A stretch of DNA of 64,000 bases, taken from NCBI RefSeq assembly GCF_015832195.1, contig NC_052031.1, positions 9,115,850-9,179,849 on the forward strand. Reading direction: 5' to 3'. Below the pieces are notes generated by a model. The model was given only the letters and a program-made list of their open reading frames with translations. It was not told where the DNA came from and searched no databases. Below, piece by piece: positions 37,501-48,975 of this stretch. The translations under genes and the position numbers were made by a program. Source of the stretch: Motacilla alba alba. Taxonomy: Eukaryota > Chordata > Aves > Passeriformes > Motacillidae. Positions within the stretch are counted from its first letter, which is position 1; each line of letters starts with the position of its first letter.

Positions 37501-39592
37501 ACTTATTTTCAGCCAGATAGGAAAATCAGCAGTGGCTGTGGCAACAAAATATCTGAGAAGGATCTCTCAGTGAAAAATATATTGCAGCTTAATCCTGTTC
37601 TCACTGGAGTCAGTGTCAGACTGCTACAGGACTGCAGGAGGGAGATAGGATGGGTTTGTTACGCAGCTAGCCATGCCACTAACATGTTCAAAACATAACT
37701 TCTTGTAAAGAGAAACCCTACTGAAGAAAATGTGGCTGTCTTCTGTTCATTTAAAATAATAAAAGGTTTTCCTCCATCTGTCTCCAGTGACTTCCCTTGT
37801 GACTTCACCTGTGACTTCACACACTTCATCTGTGTAAATTTTTCATCCTTTATAGATGTGTGAAGAGAGTAATTTTGGCTTATCTTAAATTTAGTTAATG
37901 TTATCCTTTAAGGCTTTAAAATACCTTTGAAAATCTGTACCAAAGTAGAAACACAAGAAGAGTTCTGATTGAATAGTTCTGATTCTTGAAACAAGCACAA
38001 ACAAGGAAATCCTGATTTCAAAGACAAACCTGTCCAACAACATTTTCCTGATAAAGAACTAAGTTTTTCATGTTTTTATTGAGTTTCAGTTGAGTTCCTT
38101 TTGGCTGCACTCAGTAAGCTTTGGACCTGTGTTTGTTTTTAAATAATGTGTTGAATGCCTCTTGGTTACTTCTGTTGGCATTAAAGGAATGCAAATAACA
38201 AGGAATAATGATAATTATTTGCTGCTCCCTGGAAAGGTTCAGGAAGACAATTTTGTTGAAAAGAGCTGTAAATAAGTCTCTTTAATAACAGCCAGAATCC
38301 AGAGTATGCCTGGGGACTGTGTCATAGGAGTAACATTTTCCACAAACTCATCAGTGAGGTTCTAATAGCTGTTTTCTGCTTAGCAGAACACTGCTCCTCT
38401 GTCTTTCAAAATTATTTCTGCTTTCACTAAGCCTGACATTTTGGTCCTTTTTTTTTTAAATTATAAGACTGAAACTGTACTTTATTTCTTCCATTAGAAG
38501 ATGCCGTCATTTAGAATCGGAACTGGATCACTATTTTCTGTAAAATAAATCCCACTTATAAAGTTCTATGTATGTATGTAACAGACAAATTATTTCTTGA
38601 CCCCAGGGGTGAAAAGTTTTCCAGAGCCTCAATATAGCATGCAAATCAGAATCAGTTCCTGAAAAACAAAGATACTATCTGCAGCTACTTAAATCACTTT
38701 GTTCTGTATATTAAGCCTATCAAGAACATACAGGCTAATTTTGATCTAAATTTGATTTCTAGCCACAGCTGGCTTCAGTGTAGTTGTAGGGAGAGATGCT
38801 GTGTTTCAGTGCAAGGTATTTCTTTCTCCCTCATGTGAATTGTAGAAACATTTGGTCACCCACAAAGTGACCATTTACTGTTTTAAAAGTTCATTCTATT
38901 CTTAAATTACTATAACAGCTCCAAAGCTACATGAGGGTCCTGAGAAAAGAAATTATCTAGCTGGTCACCTTTCAATTGGAAATGTAGTCTTAACATTTTG
39001 TAGAGGATGCTGCATGTTTTGGAGGGAAAATGGAAATGAATTCTGGAAATGAAACTACTTTAAACTATTATAGGCAGTGTTGGTGTCCACAAATATTACT
39101 GCCAACGCATGAAAACCAAGGCAATTTGTTCTGTACATAAATTCATAGAGGAGCTTCAGAGTAAATGATAAAAGAAGTAAACATCCTTCTCCCTTATACA
39201 CTATCCTTCAGCAGTCTTTTAAATTCACAAAGAACTCTAAGAACTCTTTCAAGTTTTCTCCACATAAGCTTCTCTAAAGTGCCTGAAAATGTCTGCTTTC
39301 TCTTATTTCATAACTCTGTGGATAAATTTAGTGGATGGAGTAGTAGTTTTGTTTAATTGGATTTTAGACATTTGAGTCCCAACAGGAATACACTTCTTTC
39401 TCACATGATAATCTTTTAGCACTTTTCCCCCCAATTATTTGCAGTAAATTCAAGATATTCCTCCAAAGCAGTATTGAAGAAATGTTCTTTTTATCAGTTC
39501 TGGCTTCTACTTTCCATGTCAATTGAAGAGACATTTCATTAGAATGTCTTAATTACAATCTACAGATAGCCTGGACAGAAACTTGTGACACA
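34587..39592. other. Unique noncoding DNA
   Basis: No gene recognised. Small features: a three-fold 12-bp unit 'ccagtgacttcc / cttgtgacttca / cctgtgacttca' around 37784-37820, and T-runs at about 37241-37250 and 38450-38458. The 36960-37150 stretch is GC-richer but has no frame or repeat I can name. Confidence 0.5.
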
Positions 39593-39656
39593 AAAATGTG
39601 AAAGCCTGATCTGATTTCTACCAAAAAATGTGTAAGCCACATCTGATATCTACCAA
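39593..39656. repeat. Imperfect 32-bp tandem duplication
   Basis: Unit 1 (39593-39624) and unit 2 (39625-39656) both begin AAAATGTG and end TCTACCAA. They differ at about five positions, including 'aaagcctgatctgattt' versus 'taagccacatctgatat'. The divergence indicates an old duplication. Confidence 0.85.
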
Positions 39657-40499
39657 AATCTTTGGGCTACAGTGTTAAAGCCTGTAATAATCTCTTAACT
39701 TTTATGCTTCATTCTTACTAACATTAGTTGAGCTCCCATTTGCTGAGCTTGCTGTGCAGTATATTGAAATGAAGAAGATCCACACTGGCATCACAGGACT
39801 AAGTCTCACTGATGTGTAATCTGTTATTTTCAATGCAAGTATAGCAACTAGCAATCTTATCAGAAAAGATATTACATTGCACAACATATTTTTTGGTGTC
39901 TGAAAACATTCAACAGGCAACGTCTTTATAAAGTATCTGGAACTGCAATTTCTACACTTAATGGTACAGTATTTTTTAAATTCCATAATAAAATTTTAAA
40001 GAAAATAAATAAACACAGAAGTTGTGTTTATAATGAAAATATTTAGAAGAATTGAGTCAGACCAGACTATCATTAAAAAATTAACACATTGCTAAGACAA
40101 TGTTCTTATGTTATTTTTTTTTGCCAAATTCTTCCAGGGAAATTCCTAGCTTTGAACTTTCTTCCTCATTTTAACTGTTCAAGAAGAATTTCAGAGATGT
40201 AAATGAGCATAATTTGAAGTGAAATTTCTTTTGCACTACAAAGTTACTCTCCTTATCAATGTGAGTCGGAAAACTAGTCATATCAGGAATATTTGCTCAA
40301 ATGTATAAATACTTCATAACTCCACCATTAAAATTATTAGATCCATAGCAATTAAAAAACTCTTTTTGCAAAGTACCATAAGCTAATTAGGTAAATCATG
40401 TGAAGCTCTGTTTCAAACGACTTTCAAATAATATTTATCCATGTCCCATCCTGCTGAAATACTGCAAAAACCCTATACTCTCAACAAGTCCTTTGGTCC
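39657..40499. other. Unique AT-rich noncoding DNA
   Basis: No gene or repeat family seen. A 94-codon minus-strand frame (39702-39986) is unsupported. Confidence 0.5.
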
Positions 40500-40750
40500 T
40501 GGGTGTGCTGATTCAGGTCGCAATCATATTTGCTTCTTAAGACATAGTTACATTATTAAATGTGCTGTTGCTTTCTTAGCTACCAGGAATTGCTGAGTAA
40601 CTCAAATGCATAGACCAAGTGATGATAACACACCTTACGATGATGCTGTGTCACAGAGATACAGCCGTGCTGCTTTTTGGGCATGACCTGGACAAAGTCC
40701 TTGAATTAGCATCAATTGCAAAGCAATTTTGGGCTACACTGTGATTTAAA
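40500..40750. promoter_or_regulatory. Candidate conserved regulatory element
   Basis: The block is balanced in composition, with motif-like clusters such as 'gtgctgattcaggtcgcaat' (40506-40525), 'gaattgctgagtaactcaaa' (AP-1/MAF-like TGAGTAA) and 'gaattagcatcaattgcaaa' (40704-40723). It abuts a trinucleotide repeat. The texture resembles conserved enhancers; conservation is untested. Confidence 0.25.
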
Positions 40751-40754
40751 TAGC

Positions 40755-40794
40755 AATAATAATAATAATAATAATAATAGTCAATAATAATAAT
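40755..40794. repeat. (AAT)n microsatellite
   Basis: Eight AAT units (40755-40778), a short 'agtc' interruption, then four more (40783-40794). Likely length-polymorphic. Confidence 0.95.
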
Positions 40795-42419
40795 TTGATA
40801 GAAAACAGAAGGAACATAAGAAAGGAAAAATCCATTTCACAGCTGGATGCAACTAAAACTTTAAAGAGAGATATGTGATTTCATAAAATTTAGAATGTAC
40901 TCCTAAAATAAGACTATATTTTTATTACTTGTTGATTTTTATTTAACAATATGACTCATCTGCTCCAATAAATCTTCCATGAAGATTTTGCAGTCTAAAG
41001 GTCTTTAAGTCCTGCAGATCTGGTCAAACTCGGCCTAACCTGTTCCACATTGAGATTAATCCTGCCGTTTCAGAATTACACACACAGATATTGCAACCCA
41101 AGATTGACATTCCATGATCTCTTCTGAGGTAAAGAAGTGGAAATCTCCAGGAAGGATTAAAATTTTATCCTAAAATAAGATAAAATTAGCCAGGTATCTT
41201 GGCCTCTTCATCTGCCTCTTTCTGTCTGTACCACTCTCCAGTCCTAAATCAAAATCTTGTCTCTACAGATTCAGCTTGGAAGCATGCTCTGGCACTTCTA
41301 GGGTGCCTTTTATCTGATCTGTGTTAGATGTCTTCTTCAGAGTGAGATGAACCATGCCCTACAAATATCTACTTCTCTTCATTGACTATAAACAAGATTT
41401 AAATGACTCCTTCTGTAGGCAGCTACTTTTGCCCAGATGATTGCCATAGCACACATAGCTGGAGGCAGAGTTAGATCATTTCAGAATAATGAACATCCCC
41501 AGTGGTTTACACATCCCCTCTGGGGCTGTATATAACCTCACATTTATTGAAGCTGCTCTCATATACATTAGCAGCCAAACTGGCACTAGGATCAAGACAG
41601 AGCAGAGATACCCTAAATCAAATCTCATATTTCTACTTATAGCCAGTCCTGAGAACAGGTCACATTCATTGAATCCATGCTTTCTGAGGTACACATCTGA
41701 ACTCAGGATAAATTTTATCCAAACCCACATTTGGTTACAGGATAAATACATGTGGTGTGCCAGACCCAAGTTTGATGGCAATGCAGTCTGTAGAACCCAA
41801 GGATGATTTTGTGCAAGTTTGGCCAAGTTTTAGATAAAGCCTAGACAGAAGAGACATAAAATATAAGTTTGTGGTGTTTTGTGAGGTGGGGGAAAATTTT
41901 AGGGGAAATCAGACTGTCTTTACGCAAAATTGCTTGTGAAAACTATCAAAGAGCAGTCTAGCCATTACATACTTATTTTCATAATTTGCTAACACTAAGC
42001 TGTTGAGGAAGCTTCAGACAAAGTAATGACTTACTAGTTTTTGGTTTTTTTGATTTCCCATCCCTCATTAACTCCATCTGTAGTTCTTCAACCAGCATAA
42101 AAGGGAGTAGTATGATCGTCATATTAGGCAGATAGAAAACAGAAGGCATCAGAATGTTTCCTAAGGATAGCAAACAGGCCCTGGAAAAATCAGAATTGCA
42201 AAACCTGTTTTTTTAAGCTCTAGGCCAGGCTTCTTTACATGAAACAGCACCCCTTCCACTGGAGCTAATATAAAGTGTGTGTACATGCATTCAAGCATGT
42301 CTTAACCTTCAGGATGTTGACATGACAGCATTTAAATTTCCAGACTAAATTATATTCCATTTCCATTGCATGGTGTCATAAAAGCTGGTAGGGAATATGT
42401 TTTCAGGCAATGAATTGCT
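40795..42419. other. Unique noncoding DNA
   Basis: No gene recognised. Between 41476 and 41826 both strands are open (105 and 116 codons), which argues against either being real. No repeat family seen. Confidence 0.5.
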
Positions 42420-42605
42420 TTCAGTGACGTAGCAACTGAATATATTCCTGAAAAAATTGTATAGGTTACGAGGCTGAGCAGATTTCAATGCTGCTAATTG
42501 GCCTGAGTTGTTGCTGAATTGTTCTAATCAGCGCTCAGTATTTTGCATGGCAAAATTTGATGCTGTAGGCTACATCCTTAATGATTTTTTTCTTCATATT
42601 ACAGG
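42420..42605. promoter_or_regulatory. Candidate conserved regulatory element (enhancer-like)
   Basis: The block contains 'tttcagtgacgtagcaactg' (42419-42438, a CRE-like TGACGTAG), 'tgctgctaattggcctgag' (homeodomain TAATTG), 'gttctaatcagcgctcag' and 'attttgcatggcaaaatt' (42540-42557, near-palindromic with an octamer-like half). It ends in a polypyrimidine tract and 'attacag' (42604), a possible splice acceptor. The density of factor-like sites and lack of low complexity suggest regulatory DNA. This is inference only. Confidence 0.3.
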
Positions 42606-45600
42606 TGTAGGCATGGATACAAAATAATATAGTGTTGTGACTTGACTCCTCACTCAAGTTGGCAGTATTCAAAAGCAGAGAGTGAATGAAACCCCAGCTA
42701 AAATTAAGTGGTTAGAAATGAGTAGTTAATGAAAAATAAACAAGGGGGCAACTGAGAGCATACTGTTCTAGACAGGTAGAAAAATGATTACTCTTTGAAG
42801 AATGAAATTATTGAAGTAAGAAATACAGGATATGAATCATATAGTATAGTTGCAACAAACTCAGAAAATCACCCAGTAAAGGAAGAGAACTTAAATAAAC
42901 TATCTGTATTTAGGGGGCTCCAAAGCTTCAGACTTAACAGCTCAAGAGCTTTGTACTTCACTTTTAGAGACTGCTGAACTCGTTAAAGGGGTTTGGAAAA
43001 ACATCTTTAAAGAGCATTTTAAAAAGGAGAGCTTGCATATGCCAAGCATTACTCCATAGAGACTTGGAAAGGCCAGGAAATAGGCTCTGCAGAGAGGCCA
43101 CCTTGCACCGTGGGCAGTATGTGCTGCACACAATCCCTGCACTGTCAGGGGCAGCTGCACCCATCCTGGTGGAAGAGCGATGGGAGCTGGGTTGGGCTGG
43201 AGCTGTAATATTAATTTCTTCTCTGGCTTTCTCTTTTGTGAGATACAGTAAAGCCATGAGATGTTTTCTGCATTTTACGTGAGTGTATGTCCTGTAGCAG
43301 CTCAAGGGAGGTGAACAGAGCATCCCCCTGTCCACGTATGACATTCATGTTGCAAGGCAGTCACTTAAAAGTCATTCTGCTTAAAGTAATACAACTACAG
43401 TGTCTTTAGATTAGGGTGACTTGCACTTCAGGTTTGATTTGAGATTTTGGAGCCAAGTGGCTTGAATATCTTTAACTGTACAGTCTTTGCAGCTAAAGCT
43501 TGACAGGGACACCCTTGGCTTTCCCAGAGCACAGTTAGAACACAATCCAAGAAACGGACAGAGGAAGAACAAGGAGTTTGCACTTGAATGTGAGCTCTAA
43601 ACTAAGATCTACGTTAAAATCATAATGCAGATCTATTCTTATGTCTTCTTTAACACTTTTAGATTTTTAAAAATGAAAATTTCAAAATCATAGATTTGTT
43701 ATACTGAACCTTTAGATATCCTTTTCATGATGGTTAAAATGTCATTATTTTATGGAATTCAAAACATAGAAACCCCATATTTTATATCTTGTTATTGTAG
43801 AAAAAAATATTTTCTATCTTTCTAAGCCAGACCTTTAGACAGATACAAAGTAAATTAATGTGCAACCCCTCCTTTTGTCCCTCAATAATGTTGTCCTTAA
43901 CAGCCTGTTCACTCCCTTTCCCACTTTCTTTAACATTGTCTCTTGTATATTGTGCTGTGCAAACTCATCCACAAAAGCAACAGCCTTTCTCCACTGAAGT
44001 CACTCAGCTTTTCTGCTGTGAAGTCTAATGTCTCCAGCTGCTTCTCGTAGCTGTGTTGCACACAGGCACCCATGGAAAGGGTACATAATGGTATCAGTGT
44101 TTTTCCTGCCAGGTTTTCCACTCTCTCCTTACTCTTTCCTATCCTTTTTGATTTCTGTTGATCTCTTACATTATTAGGCTAAAGATTGTGTCATTTGCAG
44201 TATCGCTGACCTCAGGCACTCGAAAGAAATGTGTTAGCTCCTGAATGAGCTTGGTTTTAGAAATATGTATTTGCATGATCATGTTTACATATTTTATTTG
44301 CCCTCTTCAATTTTACATGAGATTTTACAGTTAACACTTTTACTATATGAGGGCTAAGGTGAGGTGATTTTTACATGAAGGCTGCGATTCTTATGTAAAA
44401 ATATTACTGCAGGAGCTGAAGGTTAGAAAAAATATAGGATATCCCAAAATCCATGATTAAATTAAAATACAGTATTTATTTGTGTTAAGGAGACATCTGT
44501 TTGCATACTAAGATTTTACTCTATCATTACTTATCCTTCAGGATTCTACAACTCAAAGTTCTTTTTTTGTCCGAGTGCTTTGTCTGCAGATCAAGAGATG
44601 ATAGATTCATAAAAACTGACCCACTGATGAAGATCTTCACTCTTTGAGGATGAGATAGAGATGCCAACACACACCCTTTTAAAGTTATTCTCTACTTTGG
44701 CAATTAGGTAGGAAAGGAAGAGTTCAGCGCAAGTTAGCAATCTTTTGGCCGATTTTGTGACCACAGCTGAAAAAAATGGGTCTGCAGAAAGTGAAAAGAC
44801 TGAATGTTTTTTCTGTGAAAACCTGTGATATAGACCTCTGAGAGGAGACTAAATGTTGGACCTGGACCTCAGACATGATAGGTAAATTTTGCTGCATCCA
44901 GAGAGAGTGCACGTAAATGGGAAAACAAATAGCTCACATACCTGTATTACTATTCTGTATAGATGATTTAATACTGGAAGTCTGGTGTTACGGTGCTAGC
45001 AAGAAATTAAAATTTGATTTATAGTTTTCCTTTTTAATAGTGGAAGGGAGGGAATCTAACACAGTGAGTTCTTGAAGGTGTCCAACTAAAAAGAATGGCC
45101 TAGTAAATGTAACTATAAGCAAATATATTTTCTTAATTCCCTTCACCCATCTAAATGATAATCATAAATTATGGAAATTTAAATTTGTATTTTTTCCTTC
45201 TACGTTGTCAAACTAACCCCATGTATTTCAAATACTTATGATTAATATATGAAATAATACTGTCCTTAATTTTAGTGTCAATATGCCATGCATAACATCA
45301 AATATCTGCAGCTTACAATTTTTTAGGTACAAATGAATAAATATTAGAGGTCAAATCCAACTGGACAGATTTCAATTCTTAGTCAGAAAAATTTACAGGA
45401 AAATCAATATACTGGGTTTAATGTGATTTAAAATCTTCCAAATATTGTAAAATACATGCAAGACATTGTATTTAGGACCTTGTTACTTTTGCTGCATTAT
45501 GCAGTGAAGGTTAATGTGGAAAATCAATGTGGTGCAAAGCTATAAATTCTTCCAAATTAAGATCAAGTTGTACCATCAGTTAAAGTCCTTACATTCACCC

Positions 45601-46034
45601 CTGCTATCAAGTTATGCAAAGAAAACATCTGCTTGAACACTCTAGATGCAGCTCTGGCATGCGAACCTACACGTTATCCTACATGATGAACAGTGAAGTG
45701 ATTCACAGTAGCAGAAAGAACATCAATATGTAATTTCAAAGAAGAATGGGTAGCTGATGTTTTAAATGATGATATGACAAATGATTGGGCTGAGTAGAGA
45801 TAAGTTACATCCAGTATCTGGCAGCAGAATGCAAATTCAATTCAACAGCAGCAGTGCTCTTGTGCTCTTGTGAGTACTTGAAAAAGATAAAGATCAAAAG
45901 GTGGTGGGTTAGGCTATGGCAATCTTGTAGATAAAATTCCAAATCTGGATGAGCAGCTTCCAGTTGCTCTTAGCTTTTTGGCCTCTTTTCATTCCATCCA
46001 AAATACATCTGGAAAGATTTTCTATGCTGCTCTT
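42606..46034. other. Unique noncoding DNA
   Basis: No supportable gene. The region 43050-43340 is GC-richer, with a 126-codon minus-strand frame (42964-43344) opposite a 72-codon plus-strand frame; neither is recognisable. The block 45480-45700 has an enhancer-like texture ('gctgcattatgcagtgaagg', 'aaaatcaatgtggtgcaaag') but weaker than the blocks listed separately. Confidence 0.45.
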
Positions 46035-46335
46035 TCCTTGTTTCCTTACATATTAAGTTCAAGCTTCTCTTCCTCACTTTAAAGCACTTCACAGGTCCAC
46101 CCCTGTTTGCACCACTGCCCTCCTCACCTCTTCCTCTCTCTGCAGCCTGCCAGCTCTCCTTTTCTGACTACCCTCTTTGTCTTCCAAACCTACTGAACAT
46201 TTTGCACCTTTATTACTATGCCACCCTGTAGCTCTGGAACAGCCAGCTGATTATTCCAGGCCAAACAGCTCCTCTGCTGCCTTTAAAACCTTCTTTGAAA
46301 ATCCCTCACAGTTACGTTTTGGTACGTCAGGGAAC
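46035..46335 (+). repeat. Ancient L2/CR1-clade LINE ORF2 C-terminal remnant
   Basis: Translation of the plus strand from about 46057 gives FKLLFLTLKHFTGPPLFAPL, which resembles the 'FKLLLLTYKALHGLAPPYL' segment at the C-terminus of L2-like and related LINE reverse transcriptases. Further on, LWNS appears in this frame, as in the family's 'LWNSLP', and after a shift FKTFFENPS corresponds to 'FKxxLKTHL'. In-frame stops and at least one frameshift show that it is dead. The downstream 'ccttgatttgatgtatagag' may belong to its 3' UTR. A standard CR1 is excluded because the later CR1 3' motifs are absent. Confidence 0.5.
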
Positions 46336-46721
46336 AGACCTTCTTCCCTTGATTTGATGTATAGAGGGATAACTTCTATGTACAATTCCTGGCAGCCTGC
46401 AGCCACATAGGGATGGAGATAACAAGTCAGAGTTCATGAATGAAGGTGTACAGGGTCTCAGTATTCAGCAAACTGCCACAGCCCAGGAGTGAAGGTAATT
46501 TAAACAAGTGGAGTTAAAAGAAGATAAAGGGTGTAGAGACATGCTCACATTATTTGTTTCCCTCTTGATTTTACTTAATTTAAACCATAATTTGCTTGGA
46601 AGCCAGCATAAAACACTCTAATTAATGTGACAAAAACCAGCTGCTATCAATTAATAAATTACTCCCTTGCAGCACTTTCCATCAGCACATGTGAGAACAT
46701 TATACAGGACTGTTCCTACTT
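46336..46721. other. Unique noncoding DNA
   Basis: Spacer between two ancient repeats; no further element or gene recognised. Confidence 0.5.
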
Positions 46722-46855
46722 TTAAGAAGGGGAGATTGAAGCACAGGGATGTGAGATCCATTTTCATGCACACATCAATCTCTAGCAGAGAAACAGAAGT
46801 AAATCCAGGTCCTCTGAATTCCAGCTTTGTGGCCTATCCACTACAGTATGTGGCC
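46722..46855 (-). repeat. MIR-like ancient SINE, antisense
   Basis: On the plus strand the series 'ggggagattgaagcacaggg' (46730-46749), 'gcacacatca', 'agcagagaaacagaagtaaa', 'tccaggtcctctgaattcca' and 'ggcctatccactacagtatg' is collinear with the reverse complement of MIR ('aggaaactgaggcacagaga', 'ggtcacacagc', 'ggcagagccgggattcgaac', 'cccaggtct', 'ccactacac'). The element therefore lies on the minus strand. A 71-codon frame across it is incidental. Confidence 0.7.
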
Positions 46856-48205
46856 AACTGCCTGGTGTGTCCTACTTCCTAGCAAAGCTTTATAACTGTA
46901 GTAGGTGACAAGAGAAAAAAAAATTCAGTGGTCAGACCATGAAGCCAGTTGCCCTATTAGGTTAGAAGAAGTTTAGGAACTGGGCCATAAGGTTCAGGAT
47001 AGTCCTCTAAAGTAAAGCATGCAAAAGATTTTTTCTTTGCCCCAACCCCCCTCACTCATTGAATTAATTTTTTTTTTTTTTAACATCTGGGTAACTCAAT
47101 CCCCTAAATGGGTTCTTTCCTCTAAGAATGAAATGAAAGTCAGAAACATTTCCTCATAAAATGTTAGAAACAAATATCCATCTCTTCAAGGATGAAGAGT
47201 CATTATCCCCAGTTAGTAGATGCTGCCCATTGCTTTCTAGGTTGGATGTCTAGATTCAGTAGGAAAAATGGTTTTGATTTGGACATTACTGGAGCCATTA
47301 GGAGAAAAATATATTTGGAACATGAGAAAATCAGATAATGTATTCACTTGCATTCGTTTATGAATTCCTGTAAAATGGGCAGAAATCTGAAATGAAAGCA
47401 CCCATTTTAGACAGCTATAAATAAACTGGAAATGCTACCCTGCTGACAGAAAGAGCTCATGGGGCTCTTTATTTTTGCTTTGCTACTGAAGAAAAGCTCT
47501 TGCCTTTCACATATGCTTTACAATGAAACTGTGTTCAGGCTAGATAGTGTTATAAGGTCAATATATATATATATTTGGAAAATAAAACTTGTGGAAGACA
47601 TATGAACAATTTCCTTTGTTTAATACAGAGGAGTTTTTGGATATCCTCAGAGCATGTATTGGTGGTTTGATTCTGAGAATGAATAAAAACATGACCTTTT
47701 GAGAACCAGAGGTTAATCTAACACAACAGCATCCAGAGGAGAAGTTATAACTACTCAGAAGCGCCGCAGAATAGCCTGAGGTAATAACTGGCAAACAGTG
47801 AAGAGAGTGGACCAAGTAGGATAAAAACATTTTATTTTTGATAAAAAATATATTTCAGGCTGGTATGTAACCTTGAATTAAGTAGAGGTTACATACACTG
47901 TCAGGAAGTTGCATATAGGTTCTGTGCTTAGGTCCCTCAGGTTCTCAGGCAGTCAGGAGCAAAAAAAACAGCCATTCTGTGACTTTCAGGTTTTTTATTA
48001 GATGTTGTGATGGACATAAATAGTTCAGTCTACCAAGTGGGTTTTATTTTTACATTAAAGACATGGCTATTGACTTTTTGCTGTTGAAAGTTTCTAGAAT
48101 ATGCAATTCATGCCATAATTAACACAGAGAAGTGAGCAAAGTCCCTGCAAAAACTGAACAAGCTGAAGTGTAACTGAAGCAAGTAAATCCGTATCCATCA
48201 CAAAA
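46856..48205. other. Unique noncoding DNA
   Basis: T14 at 47068-47081 and a short (AT)n at 47561-47575 are the only low-complexity features. A 90-codon minus-strand frame (47558-47830) is unsupported. Nothing else recognised before the CR1 that begins at about 48206. Confidence 0.5.
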
Positions 48206-48679
48206 AGCATGGCCAACAAGTCAGGGAAGGTGTTTCTGTCTCTCTACTCCACCTGGAGTGTCGTGTCCGGCTCTGGGGCCTGCAATAAAAAAAAGGTTGT
48301 GGACGGGCTTGAGTGGATAGAGGAGGCCACAAAGATGTTCAGAGGGCTTGAGCACCTCTCCTATGAGAAAAGGCTGAGAGAGTTGGGCTCATTCAGAAGG
48401 AGAAGAGAAGGCTCTGGAGGGACATTGAAGCACCTTCCAGTACCTAAAGGGAGCCTGCAAGGGAGCTGGAGAGAGCCTTTGTGCAATGTCATGTGGTGAT
48501 AAGATGCGGGTGAATGGCTTTAAACTGCAAGAGGATGGATTAGGATGGAAATCTTTACTGTGAGGGTGGAGAAACACTGGAACAGGCTGGGCAGAGAAAC
48601 TGTGGATGTCCCTGGAAGTGCTCAAGTGCAGTTAGACTGGTCTTTGAGCAGCCTGGTCTAGTGAAAGATGTCCCCACTC
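48206..48679 (+). repeat. CR1 LINE, part 1 (upstream of nested LTR)
   Basis: Sense CR1 sequence covering the end of ORF2. Landmarks are 'aacaagtcagggaaggtgtt', 'ctctactccacctggagtg' (the usual 'gctctggtgagaccc' between 'ctactcc' and 'acctggag' is deleted), 'gtgtccggctctggggcc', 'cagagggcttgagcacctct' (48341-48360), 'cctatgagaaaaggctgaga', 'ttccagtacctaaagggagc', 'ctttactgtgagggtggag', 'acactggaacaggctgggca' and 'tttgagcagcctggtctagt' (48643-48662). It breaks off after 'gatgtcccc', exactly where CR1 would continue 'tgcccatggcag'. That continuation is found again at 48899, so the element is interrupted rather than truncated. Stops and indels make it inactive. Confidence 0.95.
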
Positions 48680-48896
48680 TGGTGGGTTGACCCTGGCTAG
48701 ATGCCAGGTGCCCACCAAAGCCACTGACAATGCCTTGGCCAAGGTGGCTCTGTCCTGGGGCCACTGGCACGGGTTCTTTTGGACACAGAGGTGTTGGAGA
48801 TGCTTTTAGCAGCTTCTCACAAAAGCCACCCCCACTACCTCCCCCTACTACCCCTACTACCCCTACTACCAAAACCCTGCCACGCAAACCCAATAC
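48680..48896 (+). mobile_element. Short endogenous retrovirus LTR nested in CR1
   Basis: Insert of about 217 bases separating two collinear halves of a CR1. Its start 'tggtgggttgaccctggct' (48680-48698) with 'gatgccaggtgcccaccaaa' matches my recall of the first bases of a widespread passerine retroviral LTR. Its end 'accaaaaccctgccacgcaa ... caataca' has a CA terminus. The interior is much shorter than full-length copies, so most of U3/R is deleted. Near the 3' end a 9-bp unit 'cccctacta' is repeated three times (48842-48868). No clean target duplication is visible, and no internal retroviral genes are present. The family is inferred from memory. Confidence 0.75.
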
Positions 48897-48975
48897 ACCT
48901 GCCCATGGCAGAGGGGTTGGAATGAGATGTTCTTTAAGGTTTCTTCCAACCACACCATTCTATGATTCTATGAAA
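48897..48975 (+). repeat. CR1 LINE, part 2 (3' terminus)
   Basis: Continuation of the interrupted CR1: 'ctgcccatggcagaggggtt' (48899-48918), 'ggaatgagatgttctttaag', 'gtttcttccaaccacaccat' and the intact terminal repeat 'attctatgattctatgaa' ending near 48975. This is the standard CR1 3' end, so the element has a complete 3' terminus at this point. Confidence 0.95.

Noticed and set aside
41476..41826. 116-codon minus and 105-codon plus frames overlapping
   Set aside because: Both strands open over the same bases, neither recognisable.
42964..43344. 126-codon minus-strand frame containing CSTYCPRC
   Set aside because: Opposite strand also open for 72 codons; the two cysteine pairs alone do not make a zinc-binding domain and nothing else fits.
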